DNA from: Clostridiaceae bacterium
Lineage (GTDB): Bacteria > Bacillota > Clostridia > Acetivibrionales > DTU013
NCBI GenBank assembly: GCA_012519745.1
Contig: JAAYPO010000037.1
Location: 1 to 64,000, forward strand
Length of the DNA: 64,000 bases
Reading direction: 5' to 3'
A program made the translations under genes and the position numbers. Shown here piece after piece: positions 37,924 to 46,967 of the stretch (positions are counted from its first letter, which is position 1; the number at the start of each line of letters is the position of its first letter). A model generated the notes under the pieces. The model searched no databases, was not told the origin of the DNA, and was given only the letters and a program-made list of their open reading frames with translations.

Positions 37924-38236
37924 CTCTGGATGAATTTTCAAGTAGGGGCAGTACACCTCTGCCGAACTGGATGAATTTTCAAGTAGGGGCATCGGCTAGA
38001 CTTTCTCAAGTGAACATAATGCCAGATGCCTAGAATTATGTATCCCTTTTATTGAATAAGTTCAATGAAATCAGAAAAATTGTTACCCTTATTTGAAAAT
38101 TCCTCCACTAGGATTTTTGCTGCTGCCCTTACTTGAAAATCCATCCACTAGGATTCTTTGCTGCTGCCCTTACTTGTAAATTCATCCATTTGTACTAATG
38201 GCTGTTATCCTTACTTGAAAATTCATCCATTTGCGG
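37924..38236. mobile_element. MITE-like element, family 1 copy B, with about 41-bp iterated subterminal repeats (two inverted copies, then four direct copies)
   Basis: CTGGATGAATTTTCAAGTAGGGGCA at 37926 and 37967 (41-bp spacing); ACTTGAAAATTCATCCA-type units at 38091, 38131, 38172, 38213 in the opposite orientation; core resembles the 22.7-kb element. Confidence 0.65.
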
Positions 38237-38389
38237 ACTGCTTAATTGGCCGGAAATACATTTATATCGGCGAAATCTCCCTTAACGCCGCTCCCAGCGG
38301 CAGAGAGACCTCTGTAAGCCGGTGTGCGATAGAGATTTGCGTAAAGCTGTAGAATGTTGTTTGAAGCAATGAGAGGAGAGGCCGGAGAA

Positions 38390-38452
38390 ATGAGTACGAC
38401 CATAGCGCTGTGTGGTGTACCAGTGAAAAAATATGAAAGGATAAAGGAGTAA
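38390..38452 (+). CDS. Possible 20-aa small peptide MSTTIALCGVPVKKYERIKE
   Basis: ATG preceded by GGAGAGGCCGGAGAA; no homology assessed. Confidence 0.25.
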   Translation: MSTTIALCGVPVKKYERIKE

Positions 38453-38456
38453 AGCG

Positions 38457-38507
38457 ATGAAGAAACGAGTATTAAGTATAAAGATCTGTGCTGCTGGATA
38501 TGAGTGA
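38457..38507 (+). CDS. Possible 16-aa small peptide MKKRVLSIKICAAGYE
   Basis: ATG preceded by AAGGAGTAAAGCG; followed by a terminator at 38525. Confidence 0.25.
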   Translation: MKKRVLSIKICAAGYE

Positions 38508-38524
38508 CAGTCATACATGAAGAT

Positions 38525-38562
38525 AAAAAAGGTGGTTGTCTGAAATATGACAGCCGCCTTTT
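38525..38562 (+). terminator. Rho-independent-type terminator (AAAAGGTGGTTGTC...GACAGCCGCCTTTT)
   Basis: Long stem followed by T-run. Confidence 0.8.
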
Positions 38563-38686
38563 CTGCGCCAGAAGGGAATTAATACTATTACTCGACATTT
38601 ACGTTGATGCTTCATAAGATAATTGCCGATTAAACCATATCATGGTAGAATGATTAGTAGATAAATTTTTTGGTGGAGGAATAAAA

Positions 38687-39331
38687 ATGAAGAGATAATT
38701 AGCGGTCCTGATGGTTTGCTGCATTATACTTACGATGCTTACCGGATGTGTCGGAGTGAAGAAAAAGGATGGTGATCCGGTAAAGGACAATAAAAGCGCG
38801 TCAAAGGACGATATCGATAAAGCGCTTGACACTTTGGAGGATGCAGGGGTGACTCTTGATCCCGATCTCGAGGATATGCTTGAGGACATAGATCAGGCAG
38901 ATATCGATGCAGCAGCTGCTGCAAATGCGGCTGTAAAGGTCACAGCTGATCTGCCTGAGGGATGGGAGCTGGACGAGGGCTCTCCTTTGTCGTTCAGTGC
39001 TAAAAACGGCCTTAACATGGTGATGGTAACAACGGCCTCTATGCCAGGTACCAATAATGCCGAAGAGGCTGCAGAAGCCGCCATAGAACAGATCAAGGAG
39101 TATTTCAAGGATGCGGAATATTCTGCGGTGGAAAATACAAAGATGGCTGGTTATGACGGAGCAGGCTACTATGTTGATATCAGTATCACAAAAAGCATGG
39201 TACAGAGGCAGGAATATTTCTACTTCATGAAAGGAAAGCAGCTTTTCATGATACAGGGAGCATATATGGCAGATGACGAGGCAGCTGCAGCAGAGGTCCA
39301 GAAGGTAATGGATTCTATAAAGGTAGAATAG
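38687..39331 (+). pseudogene. Lipoprotein of unknown function; in-frame TAA at codon 4 of the apparent signal peptide (ORF resumes at 38711)
   Basis: GGAGGAATAAAA-ATG-AAG-AGA-TAA-TTA-GCG-GTC-CTG-ATG...: reads MKR*LAVLMVCCIILTMLTGC. The rest (206 aa from 38711) is intact. Confidence 0.7.
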
Positions 39332-39357
39332 GCACATATTCAGACATTAACACCAAT

Positions 39358-39394
39358 AAGGGGAAGAGATGATCATGGATCTCTTCCCTTTTAA
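39358..39394 (+). terminator. Terminator AAGGGGAAGAGAT...ATCTCTTCCCTTTT
   Basis: Strong stem plus T-rich tail after the lipoprotein gene. Confidence 0.85.
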
Positions 39395-39548
39395 TTTTGT
39401 ACCGATACTCAAATGAAGTAAACTGTTGATAAAATATCTATATTGTCTTATAATCTATTTTAGTATTTTGTTGACTCGAAGTATGGCAGATGGATATCAT
39501 GGAGTACAGCGCCTGTGCTGTGCAGCAGAACGGGAGGATAGTGGAGTT

Positions 39549-41186
39549 ATGCCTATTACAGAATTTTTATCGAGAAATGCCGCTTTATACGGCAATGAGA
39601 CATGTCTCACGGAGATCAATCTGGATCTTCAGGATAGCCACAATGTTATCTGGCGTGAATACGAACTGATAGAGAACAACCCGGCGGGAGAATACCGCAG
39701 AGATATGACCTGGCGTGTATTTGACGAGAAGGCTAACCGCGTGGCCAATCTTTTGCTCAAGCGTGGTATAAAAAAGGGCGAGAAGGTAGCAATACTGATG
39801 ATGAACTGCCTTGAGTGGCTGCCCATCTACTTTGGTATACTGAAGGCGGGGGCTGTTGCCGTGCCGCTGAATTTCCGATACACCGCAGAAGAAATAAAGT
39901 ACTGCCTGAATCTGTCCGATACAATAGCATTGATATTCGGACCTGAATTCATCGGCCGTATGGAGACGATTTTCGATCAGATCCCAAAGGTCCGGACGCT
40001 GTTCTTTGCAGGAGAGAACCGTCCCTCATTTGCAGAAAATTACGACCGCCTTACAGCAAATTGCTCTTCTGAGGCTCCTGATGTAAAGCTGAATGACGAG
40101 GACGATGCAGCTGTTTATTTTTCCTCCGGGACAACAGGGTTCCCAAAGGCCATCCTGCATAGCCACAGCAGTCTGGTATCTGCCTGTGTGACAGAGCAAA
40201 AGCATCATGGGCAGACCAGGGAGGACAATTTCCTATGCATACCTCCATTGTATCACACCGGCGCAAAAATGCACTGGTTCGGAAGTCTGATCTCAGGCAG
40301 CAAGGCTGTTCTGCTGCGGGGAATAAAGCCCGAATGGATACTCAGGACGGTTTCGGAGGAAAGAATCACGAATGTATGGCTCTTGGTGCCATGGGCCCAG
40401 GATATTCTGGATGCCATAGACAGAGGTGATGTCAGACTTGAGGATTATGAGCTTTCTCAGTGGCGTATCATGCATATAGGAGCTCAGCCTGTACCTCCCA
40501 GCCTGATCCAGCGCTGGAAAAGGTATTTTCCGAACCATCTGTACGACACTAACTACGGACTCAGTGAGTCAATAGGCCCCGGCTGTGTGCACCTTGGTGT
40601 AGAAAACATACACAAGGTGGGTGCCGTCGGTATCCCCGGCTATGGCTGGGAGGTCATGATCGTGGACGAACACAAGAAGCCCGTTGAAAAGGGCCAGGTG
40701 GGAGAGCTGGCGGTAAAGGGCCCGGGTGTCATGAAGTGTTATTATAAGGATCCGGCGGCAACTTCAGCTGTCTTGAAGGATGGCTGGCTCTTTACAGGCG
40801 ACATGGCCATAATGGACGAAGACGGCTTCATATTCCTGGTCGACCGCAAAAAAGACGTTATCATCAGCGGCGGTGAAAACATCTATCCTGTGCAGATAGA
40901 GGATTTCCTGCGGGCACATGAGGCGATCAAGGATGCCGCTGTCATAGGGCTGCCCGACAAGCGCCAGGGCGAGCTGGCTGCAGCTATTATTGAGCTGAAG
41001 CCCGGATGCACCTGTACTGAAAATGATATCAATGAGTTCTGCCTGACGCTGCCGCGATATAAGAGGCCAAAGAAGATAATATTCGATAAGGTGCCCCGAA
41101 ATCCCACAGGCAAGATAGAAAAGCCCAGGCTGAGGGAAAAATACGGGGCGGCAGGGCTTGTGGCAATACAGAATGAAATACTATAG
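39549..41186 (+). CDS. AMP-dependent acyl-CoA synthetase/ligase (class I adenylate-forming)
   Basis: VYFSSGTTGFPKAILHSH, YGLSESIG, GWLFTGDMAIMDEDGF, NPTGKIEKP motifs; start MPITEFLSRNAALYG after GGAGGATAGTGGAGTT. Confidence 0.94.
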   Translation: MPITEFLSRNAALYGNETCLTEINLDLQDSHNVIWREYELIENNPAGEYRRDMTWRVFDEKANRVANLLLKRGIKKGEKVAILMMNCLEWLPIYFGILKAGAVAVPLNFRYTAEEIKYCLNLSDTIALIFGPEFIGRMETIFDQIPKVRTLFFAGENRPSFAENYDRLTANCSSEAPDVKLNDEDDAAVYFSSGTTGFPKAILHSHSSLVSACVTEQKHHGQTREDNFLCIPPLYHTGAKMHWFGSLISGSKAVLLRGIKPEWILRTVSEERITNVWLLVPWAQDILDAIDRGDVRLEDYELSQWRIMHIGAQPVPPSLIQRWKRYFPNHLYDTNYGLSESIGPGCVHLGVENIHKVGAVGIPGYGWEVMIVDEHKKPVEKGQVGELAVKGPGVMKCYYKDPAATSAVLKDGWLFTGDMAIMDEDGFIFLVDRKKDVIISGGENIYPVQIEDFLRAHEAIKDAAVIGLPDKRQGELAAAIIELKPGCTCTENDINEFCLTLPRYKRPKKIIFDKVPRNPTGKIEKPRLREKYGAAGLVAIQNEIL

Positions 41187-41225
41187 TGATGTTTCATCGA
41201 GCAATAGATCATTGAGGGGAATCAT

Positions 41226-41256
41226 GGCGATGGTATATGTGTACCATCGCCTTTTT
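41226..41256 (+). terminator. Terminator GGCGATGGTA-tatgtg-TACCATCGCCTTTTT
   Basis: Perfect 10-bp stem and T5. Confidence 0.92.
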
Positions 41257-41359
41257 GTCCAATGCGGGAACAAATATGTCAGACCGTATTCTCATTAATT
41301 TCATTATGTGGTAAAATAAGAATTGTTTAACATAATTCTATGTGTTTGCAGGAGGGGTT

Positions 41360-41707
41360 ATGTGTGAGCCGATTTCTGTAGATGTCAAGAGATTCAAGAC
41401 AGAGACAGGGCTGGAAGACAGTGATGTCAAGGAACTGTACAAGGGCTTCGTGGTGGAGCTGCTGGAGGAACTGGAGAAACTTCAGGTACAGCTGAGCAAA
41501 GATGATTTCGAAAAAATGGCAAGAACCGTTCACAATATAAAAGGAATATCCAGCAGCTATATGGCGGATCAGGTTTTTACCTGTTCTGTAGAATTAGGCA
41601 GGGCATTATCAAACAACAACAGGTCCGATATCATTTCACCCATGAACCGTCTGATCGAAGCGATACAGGAGGCGGCAGATGATATCTCAAGACTGATCAG
41701 ATCTTAG
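41360..41707 (+). CDS. Hpt-domain phosphotransfer protein
   Basis: FEKMARTVHNIKGISSSYMADQVFTCSVELGRAL (HxxKG); RBS GGAGGGG. Confidence 0.88.
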   Translation: MCEPISVDVKRFKTETGLEDSDVKELYKGFVVELLEELEKLQVQLSKDDFEKMARTVHNIKGISSSYMADQVFTCSVELGRALSNNNRSDIISPMNRLIEAIQEAADDISRLIRS

Positions 41708-41718
41708 GAGAGAGGACT

Positions 41719-42117
41719 ATGCCGGGATTTTTAGGGAAAGTGGTGCTTGTAGTTGATGATTCTTCTTCCATAAGAAGAGCGGTAAGAGCTATCCTAGAGA
41801 AAGAAGGCTTCACTGTGAGGGAAGCCGGATCTGAATTCGGCCTTTTCGGCTGTATGGTGGAATATGGTATTATGGCGGACATTATTCTGATGGATCTGAC
41901 TATTAATGAGACAAATGGTCTCGAACTGGTCAAAAAAGTCCGTAATACAGAAAAGTTCAGGCATATACCTATTATTATGCTGACACAGCACTCTGACAGG
42001 GCCAATGTTTTAAAAGCGAAAAATCTGGATGTGCAGGACTATATTGTCAAACCGATCAATGCACGGCTGCTTGTTGAAAGAATGGAGAAAGCGCTTAATG
42101 ATTCAGTTGACCGGTAG
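41719..42117 (+). CDS. Stand-alone response regulator receiver protein
   Basis: VLVVDDSSSIRRAVRAIL...ADIILMDLTI...YIVKPIN. Confidence 0.95.
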   Translation: MPGFLGKVVLVVDDSSSIRRAVRAILEKEGFTVREAGSEFGLFGCMVEYGIMADIILMDLTINETNGLELVKKVRNTEKFRHIPIIMLTQHSDRANVLKAKNLDVQDYIVKPINARLLVERMEKALNDSVDR

Positions 42118-42128
42118 ATGGAGGAGAA

Positions 42129-44351
42129 ATGGGATTCAGTTTTAATGTACCATCTGTTGTTATGCTCATCTCAGGGGTAGTGCTGCTTTCCTTTGTTATA
42201 TTTACTGTCAGACAGATAAATGACAAATGCGCCTATTACTTAAAATTGATGATGGCAGCGGCAGCTTTATGGGCCATCACAAACAGCTTTGAGCTGGCCC
42301 TGAGCGACATCGGGCTCAAGGTGATCCTTTCAAAGCTGAGCTATATTGGGACCTGTTCTGTAGTTCCGTTATGGCTGATGTTTGTATTGAACTATGTGAA
42401 GCACCAATGGCTCCACAAGAGAGGTCTTGGTCTGATAATATCCATCATACCCGTGATTGTACTCTGCTTTGTCTTTACCAACGAATTTCACGGGCTTGTC
42501 TGGCCTTCTCTTGAACCCATCGAGATAGCCGGCGGGATAAGGCTCATATATGGTCATGGTATCATAGTGTTCATATTTGCCGTGTATTCTGCCATAGTCA
42601 TGCTTTTTGGAACAGTTGTGCTGATCGGTTTTCTTAACAGCTCGCCGGCCCTGATCAAGCAGCAGGTGTTGCTTATGCTTGCTGCATCTATTTCACCCTG
42701 GATATCCAATGCAATATACCTGCTGGGCTATAGTCCGATAGAAGGAGTAGATCTGACACCGATAGGCTTCATTGTTCCGGGGGTGATATTCCACTTTGCA
42801 GTATTGCGGTTTAAAATGCTTGACATAATGCCTGTTGCAAGGCATATGCTTTTCAATGAGATATCAGATGGCGTACTTGTTATCGACAACAAGCACCGTA
42901 TTGTTGACATAAATCCGGCATCCTCCGAGATACTGGGAATAAATGAGGAGCAGATAGTCGGAAAGCATGTAGGTGATGTGATGCCTGTGTTTGCCGAATT
43001 ATTTGACAAGACCGGAAATGATGACAGGATCAGAAATGCCTGCTTCAAGCAGAATGAGAAGTATATCGATGTAAGGATATCCCGGCTGACGGATAAAAAT
43101 CAGGGTTTCGGATTCATGGCTTTGTTCAGGGATATTTCAAACATCAGAAAGACCCAGGAGGAGCTGATGAGGGCAATGGAGGAGGCCGAGGCTGCAAACA
43201 ATGCCAAGGGCAGATTCCTGGCCAATGTGTCCCATGAGATAAGGACGCCTATGAATGGTATAATGGGTTTTCTGGAGCTTCTGTCAGAGACTGCACTGGA
43301 TCCGGTACAGGCTGAATATGTGAATGATACAAAGTCAGCCGCAGATGCGCTGCTCTGCCTGCTGAACGATATCCTTGACTATTCCAAGGCGGAATCAGGC
43401 ATGCTGCAGATGGAGCATATCCCGGTGGATCTTCATAAATTGATCAATGAGACGATATCACTGTTTGAGCCGGCTGCTAAAAAGAACGGAACCAAGCTGC
43501 AGTGTTTCATATCAGAGTCCGTTCCTGTCAGCATCTATGGTGATCCTATAAGACTCAGACAGGTTTTGAACAACCTGGTAGGAAATGCAGTCAAATTTAC
43601 TGAGAATGGATGCGTCACGGTTCGGGCAGACACGCTGCAAGATGCTGATAATAATGAATTGCTGAGGCTTGAAGTGAAGGATACGGGCATTGGGATGAGC
43701 CGTGAGACTCTGGACAGGCTATTTAAGGCCTTTGCCCAGGCAGATACCTCGACGACCAGAAAATATGGAGGCACCGGTCTTGGGCTCTCCATAACGAAGA
43801 AAATCGTCGATCTATATGGCGGAGCAATAGACGTGCAGAGTGAACCGGGCAAGGGCTCCTGTTTCACAATAACTATCGGATTTGAACCAGCGGAGCATAC
43901 GGGGGCAGAAGCTGCCGCAGGAAAGGAAGACGGTTATGAAGGCGCAGAGTGGTCTGCAGGCGGAGGTAAAGCATTGATCCTGCTTGCTGACGATATAGAG
44001 GCCAACCGGAAGCTGGTGACCATACTGCTCAAAAAGCAGGGATACGAAGTGGTTTGTGCCGAAAATGGAAAGGCAGCAGTGGAAATGTGTGATGCAAAGG
44101 TCTACGATCTGGTGCTGATGGATTGCCAGATGCCTGTAATGGATGGATATCAGGCTTCGCAAGAAATCAGATCAGGCCAGGGCCTGAACAAAGGAACGCC
44201 CATTGTGGCTATGACTGCATATGACAGTGATTCGGACCGAAGAAAGTGCAAGGCTGCGGGAATGGATGACTATATTTCAAAGCCTGTTAGGGTCAATATA
44301 TTAAAGGAAGTCATATCAAGAAATCTGGAGCGTGGGACAAAGGGCCAATGA
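42129..44351 (+). CDS. Hybrid sensor histidine kinase (7TM-type N-terminus, PAS, HisKA, HATPase, receiver)
   Basis: FLANVSHEIRTPMNGIMGFLELL H-box; GTGLGLSITKKIVDLYGG; C-terminal receiver YDLVLMDCQMPVMDGYQAS. Confidence 0.95.
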   Translation: MGFSFNVPSVVMLISGVVLLSFVIFTVRQINDKCAYYLKLMMAAAALWAITNSFELALSDIGLKVILSKLSYIGTCSVVPLWLMFVLNYVKHQWLHKRGLGLIISIIPVIVLCFVFTNEFHGLVWPSLEPIEIAGGIRLIYGHGIIVFIFAVYSAIVMLFGTVVLIGFLNSSPALIKQQVLLMLAASISPWISNAIYLLGYSPIEGVDLTPIGFIVPGVIFHFAVLRFKMLDIMPVARHMLFNEISDGVLVIDNKHRIVDINPASSEILGINEEQIVGKHVGDVMPVFAELFDKTGNDDRIRNACFKQNEKYIDVRISRLTDKNQGFGFMALFRDISNIRKTQEELMRAMEEAEAANNAKGRFLANVSHEIRTPMNGIMGFLELLSETALDPVQAEYVNDTKSAADALLCLLNDILDYSKAESGMLQMEHIPVDLHKLINETISLFEPAAKKNGTKLQCFISESVPVSIYGDPIRLRQVLNNLVGNAVKFTENGCVTVRADTLQDADNNELLRLEVKDTGIGMSRETLDRLFKAFAQADTSTTRKYGGTGLGLSITKKIVDLYGGAIDVQSEPGKGSCFTITIGFEPAEHTGAEAAAGKEDGYEGAEWSAGGGKALILLADDIEANRKLVTILLKKQGYEVVCAENGKAAVEMCDAKVYDLVLMDCQMPVMDGYQASQEIRSGQGLNKGTPIVAMTAYDSDSDRRKCKAAGMDDYISKPVRVNILKEVISRNLERGTKGQ

Positions 44352-44459
44352 GTTATCCGGATGCATCAGGAGCCACGGATCTGCAATACCTTATCAGCAT
44401 TAAGTCCTGTGAACAAGGGTATAGTATCGTGGGCGGGGTTGACAGGAAGGAGAATTGTT

Positions 44460-45743
44460 ATGGAACAAATAATTATGGATAAAAAGGAAAGAGCGTTGCT
44501 GGTGGGAGTTAATCTGAACAATGACCCGGATTTCCACAAATCTATGGAGGAACTGAAAAACCTTGCGGAAGCCTGTGAACTGGAAGTGGCGGGCCGGACG
44601 GAGCAAAACCTGAAGTCGGTGAACAACGCTTATTATATCGGCACAGGGAAGGTGAAGGAGCTTGCTGCGCTCATTGATGCCATGGAGGCAGATGTGGCTG
44701 TATTTGACAATGAGCTGACACCAATACAGCTCAGGAACCTGGAGAGAGCCCTGGAATGCAGAATACTCGACAGGACCTCTCTCATTCTTGATATATTTGC
44801 CCAGAGGGCAAAAACAAAGGAAGCCGCACTCCAGGTCGAGACTGCCAGGCTGCAGTACATGCTGCCAAGACTCGTTGGTATGAATACGGCAATGGACAGG
44901 CAGGTGGGAGGCGGAGGCATTGGGACCCTAAACAGAGGTCTTGGTGAAAAGAAGCTGGTGCTGGACCGCAGAAGGATAGAGAAGAGGATCACCGATCTGA
45001 AACGTGAGCTTGACCTGATAGAAAAGGACCGTCAGACTCAGCGGAAGTTGAGGAAAGAGTCAGGACTGCCAAGGGTAGCCCTGGTCGGCTATACTAATGC
45101 CGGGAAATCAACGCTGATGAATGCGATGGTGGAGCTTTCAGGAAAGCCCGATCTCAAAAAGGTGCTGGAGAAGGATATGCTGTTTGCCACCCTCGAGACC
45201 TCGGTGCGAAGCATCGTGCTGCCTGATAACAAGGAGTTCCTTTTATCGGACACAGTTGGCTTTGTCGGCAGGCTGCCCCACAATCTGGTAAAGGCATTCC
45301 GGACCACCCTCCAGGAAGTAAGGGAGGCGGATCTGCTGCTGCATGTGGTGGACATTTCGGACACTGAGTATGAGCGCCAGATCGAGGTTACGAATGACAC
45401 CCTCAGGCAGATCGGAGCTGCAGGGATACCCGCCATATATGTATATAATAAAGCAGATATGGCAGGCATTGACATACCCTTTGTCAGAAATGATGATAAA
45501 AGCATCTGTATTTCAGCAAAGGAAAGGACAGGCCTTAAGGAACTCATAGAGTTGATAAGCAGGCACGTGTTCAAAGACTACGTGGATTGTGTGATGCTGA
45601 TACCTTATGAGCTTGGAGGAGTGGTGTCGTATTTCAGACAGAATGCGACTGTCAAGGAAATACTCTATGAAAGCAGCGGCACCAGACTGTCATTAGAATG
45701 TACCGAGGCTGACTACAAGCGTTATAGGCAGTATGTGGTGTAA
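44460..45743 (+). CDS. hflX: GTPase HflX
   Basis: VETARLQYMLPRLVGM...GGGGIGTLNRGLGEKKLVLDRR; VALVGYTNAGKSTLMNAM. Start at MEQIIMDKKER. Confidence 0.96.
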   Translation: MEQIIMDKKERALLVGVNLNNDPDFHKSMEELKNLAEACELEVAGRTEQNLKSVNNAYYIGTGKVKELAALIDAMEADVAVFDNELTPIQLRNLERALECRILDRTSLILDIFAQRAKTKEAALQVETARLQYMLPRLVGMNTAMDRQVGGGGIGTLNRGLGEKKLVLDRRRIEKRITDLKRELDLIEKDRQTQRKLRKESGLPRVALVGYTNAGKSTLMNAMVELSGKPDLKKVLEKDMLFATLETSVRSIVLPDNKEFLLSDTVGFVGRLPHNLVKAFRTTLQEVREADLLLHVVDISDTEYERQIEVTNDTLRQIGAAGIPAIYVYNKADMAGIDIPFVRNDDKSICISAKERTGLKELIELISRHVFKDYVDCVMLIPYELGGVVSYFRQNATVKEILYESSGTRLSLECTEADYKRYRQYVV

Positions 45744-45758
45744 TAGCCCGGAGATGTT

Positions 45759-45794
45759 AAAAAGCTGTCCCAGAAGGTATGGGGCAGCTTTTTT
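45759..45794 (+). terminator. Terminator AAAAAGCTGTCCC...GGGGCAGCTTTTTT
   Basis: Stem-loop plus T6 after hflX. Confidence 0.9.
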
Positions 45795-45809
45795 GCCGTG
45801 GGCACAGGA

Positions 45810-46712
45810 TCAAATGAGAGAGGTGCTGAAATACCTTTCGACCCTGTCAGGAAGAACGGTAACGATCCTCTTCTCCAGACCGTATTTTTGAGCAGCCTTT
45901 ATTGAGGCCCACACGTTTGCACCGGAAGATGTGCCCACCAGGATACCCTGTACCCTTGCAAGGTCTCTTGCTGTGTTTACGGCATCATCATCGGTGACCT
46001 CTATGACCTCATCCACCAGGCTCACATCAAGCACTGCCGGTACAAATCCGTCGCCGATCCCTTGTATTTTATGCAGTCCGGGTTCATGGCCAAGAAGGGC
46101 TGAGACATTCTTGGGTTCAACTGCGATGACCTTTGCATCCGGGTTATTTTCCTTGAGGCATTTGCCTACACCGCCCAGAGTACCGCCGCTTCCCAGACCA
46201 GACACGAATATGTCCACATTGCGGTCCATCTGCTCCCATATTTCTGCGGCTGTAGTAAGGTAATGGATCTTCGGATTGTTGGGGTTTTCGAATTGCTGTG
46301 GTATGAAGATATCGGGATCTTTCGCCTTCCTTCGCTCCACCTCTGCCACTGAGCCGCCGATGCTCTCTTGTTCCTTTGTCAGCACAAGCTCGGCGCCAAG
46401 GGCTCTTATTATCTTTTTTCTCTCCTCGCTCATGTTTTCAGGCATTACTATCACTACCCTATAGCCCTTTTGCACGCCTACCAGCGCGATACCTATGCCC
46501 GTATTGCCGGAGGTCGGTTCCATGATGGTCATGCCTGGCTTTAGCAGACCCTGGGCCTCAGCCTGCTCCAGCATGTATTTTGCCACCCTGTCCTTGATAC
46601 TGCCGCCGGGGTTCAGGTACTCGGCTTTGGCAAAAATATTAAGACCGGTAAGTTTTTTCAGGCTCAGCATAGGCGTATTGCCGATCAAATCGAGAATATT
46701 GTCAGTTGTCAT
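45810..46712 (-). CDS. cysK: Cysteine synthase A (O-acetylserine sulfhydrylase)
   Basis: NPGGSIKDRVAKYMLEQAE PLP motif, PTSGNTGIGIALV, GSGGTLGGVGKCLKE. Confidence 0.95.
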   Translation of the reverse strand: MTTDNILDLIGNTPMLSLKKLTGLNIFAKAEYLNPGGSIKDRVAKYMLEQAEAQGLLKPGMTIMEPTSGNTGIGIALVGVQKGYRVVIVMPENMSEERKKIIRALGAELVLTKEQESIGGSVAEVERRKAKDPDIFIPQQFENPNNPKIHYLTTAAEIWEQMDRNVDIFVSGLGSGGTLGGVGKCLKENNPDAKVIAVEPKNVSALLGHEPGLHKIQGIGDGFVPAVLDVSLVDEVIEVTDDDAVNTARDLARVQGILVGTSSGANVWASIKAAQKYGLEKRIVTVLPDRVERYFSTSLI

Positions 46713-46908
46713 CTCATTGCCCCTTATTCGATATAAGTATTTTTCTATAAATATAGTATCCTATTTCATCATATTTTCAAATAGAAATCTTGCTGGTGAA
46801 AAAATAATCACCATAAAAAAACCATGAAATTTGTTGAACTTTTGTGCCCCTGTGTAATTGACGCTTTTAGTCCAATATGTTATTGTGGGTAAGGAAATAA
46901 TAAACGAG

Positions 46909-46944
46909 TTGCGGGCATATACCTGCCACGACTATTTCCTGGCT
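46909..46944. repeat. Direct repeat, upstream copy flanking the DUF1846 gene (GTTGCGGGCATATACCTGCCACGACTATTTCCTG)
   Basis: Close match to 48560-48594. Confidence 0.6.
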
Positions 46945-46967
46945 ACTTTAGTGATTTATGGGAGTGT

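Noticed and set aside
37924-38236. Possible CRISPR array (regular 41-bp periodicity)
   Set aside because: Nearly the whole 41-bp period is conserved, so there are no unique spacers; units occur in both orientations; no cas genes are present.
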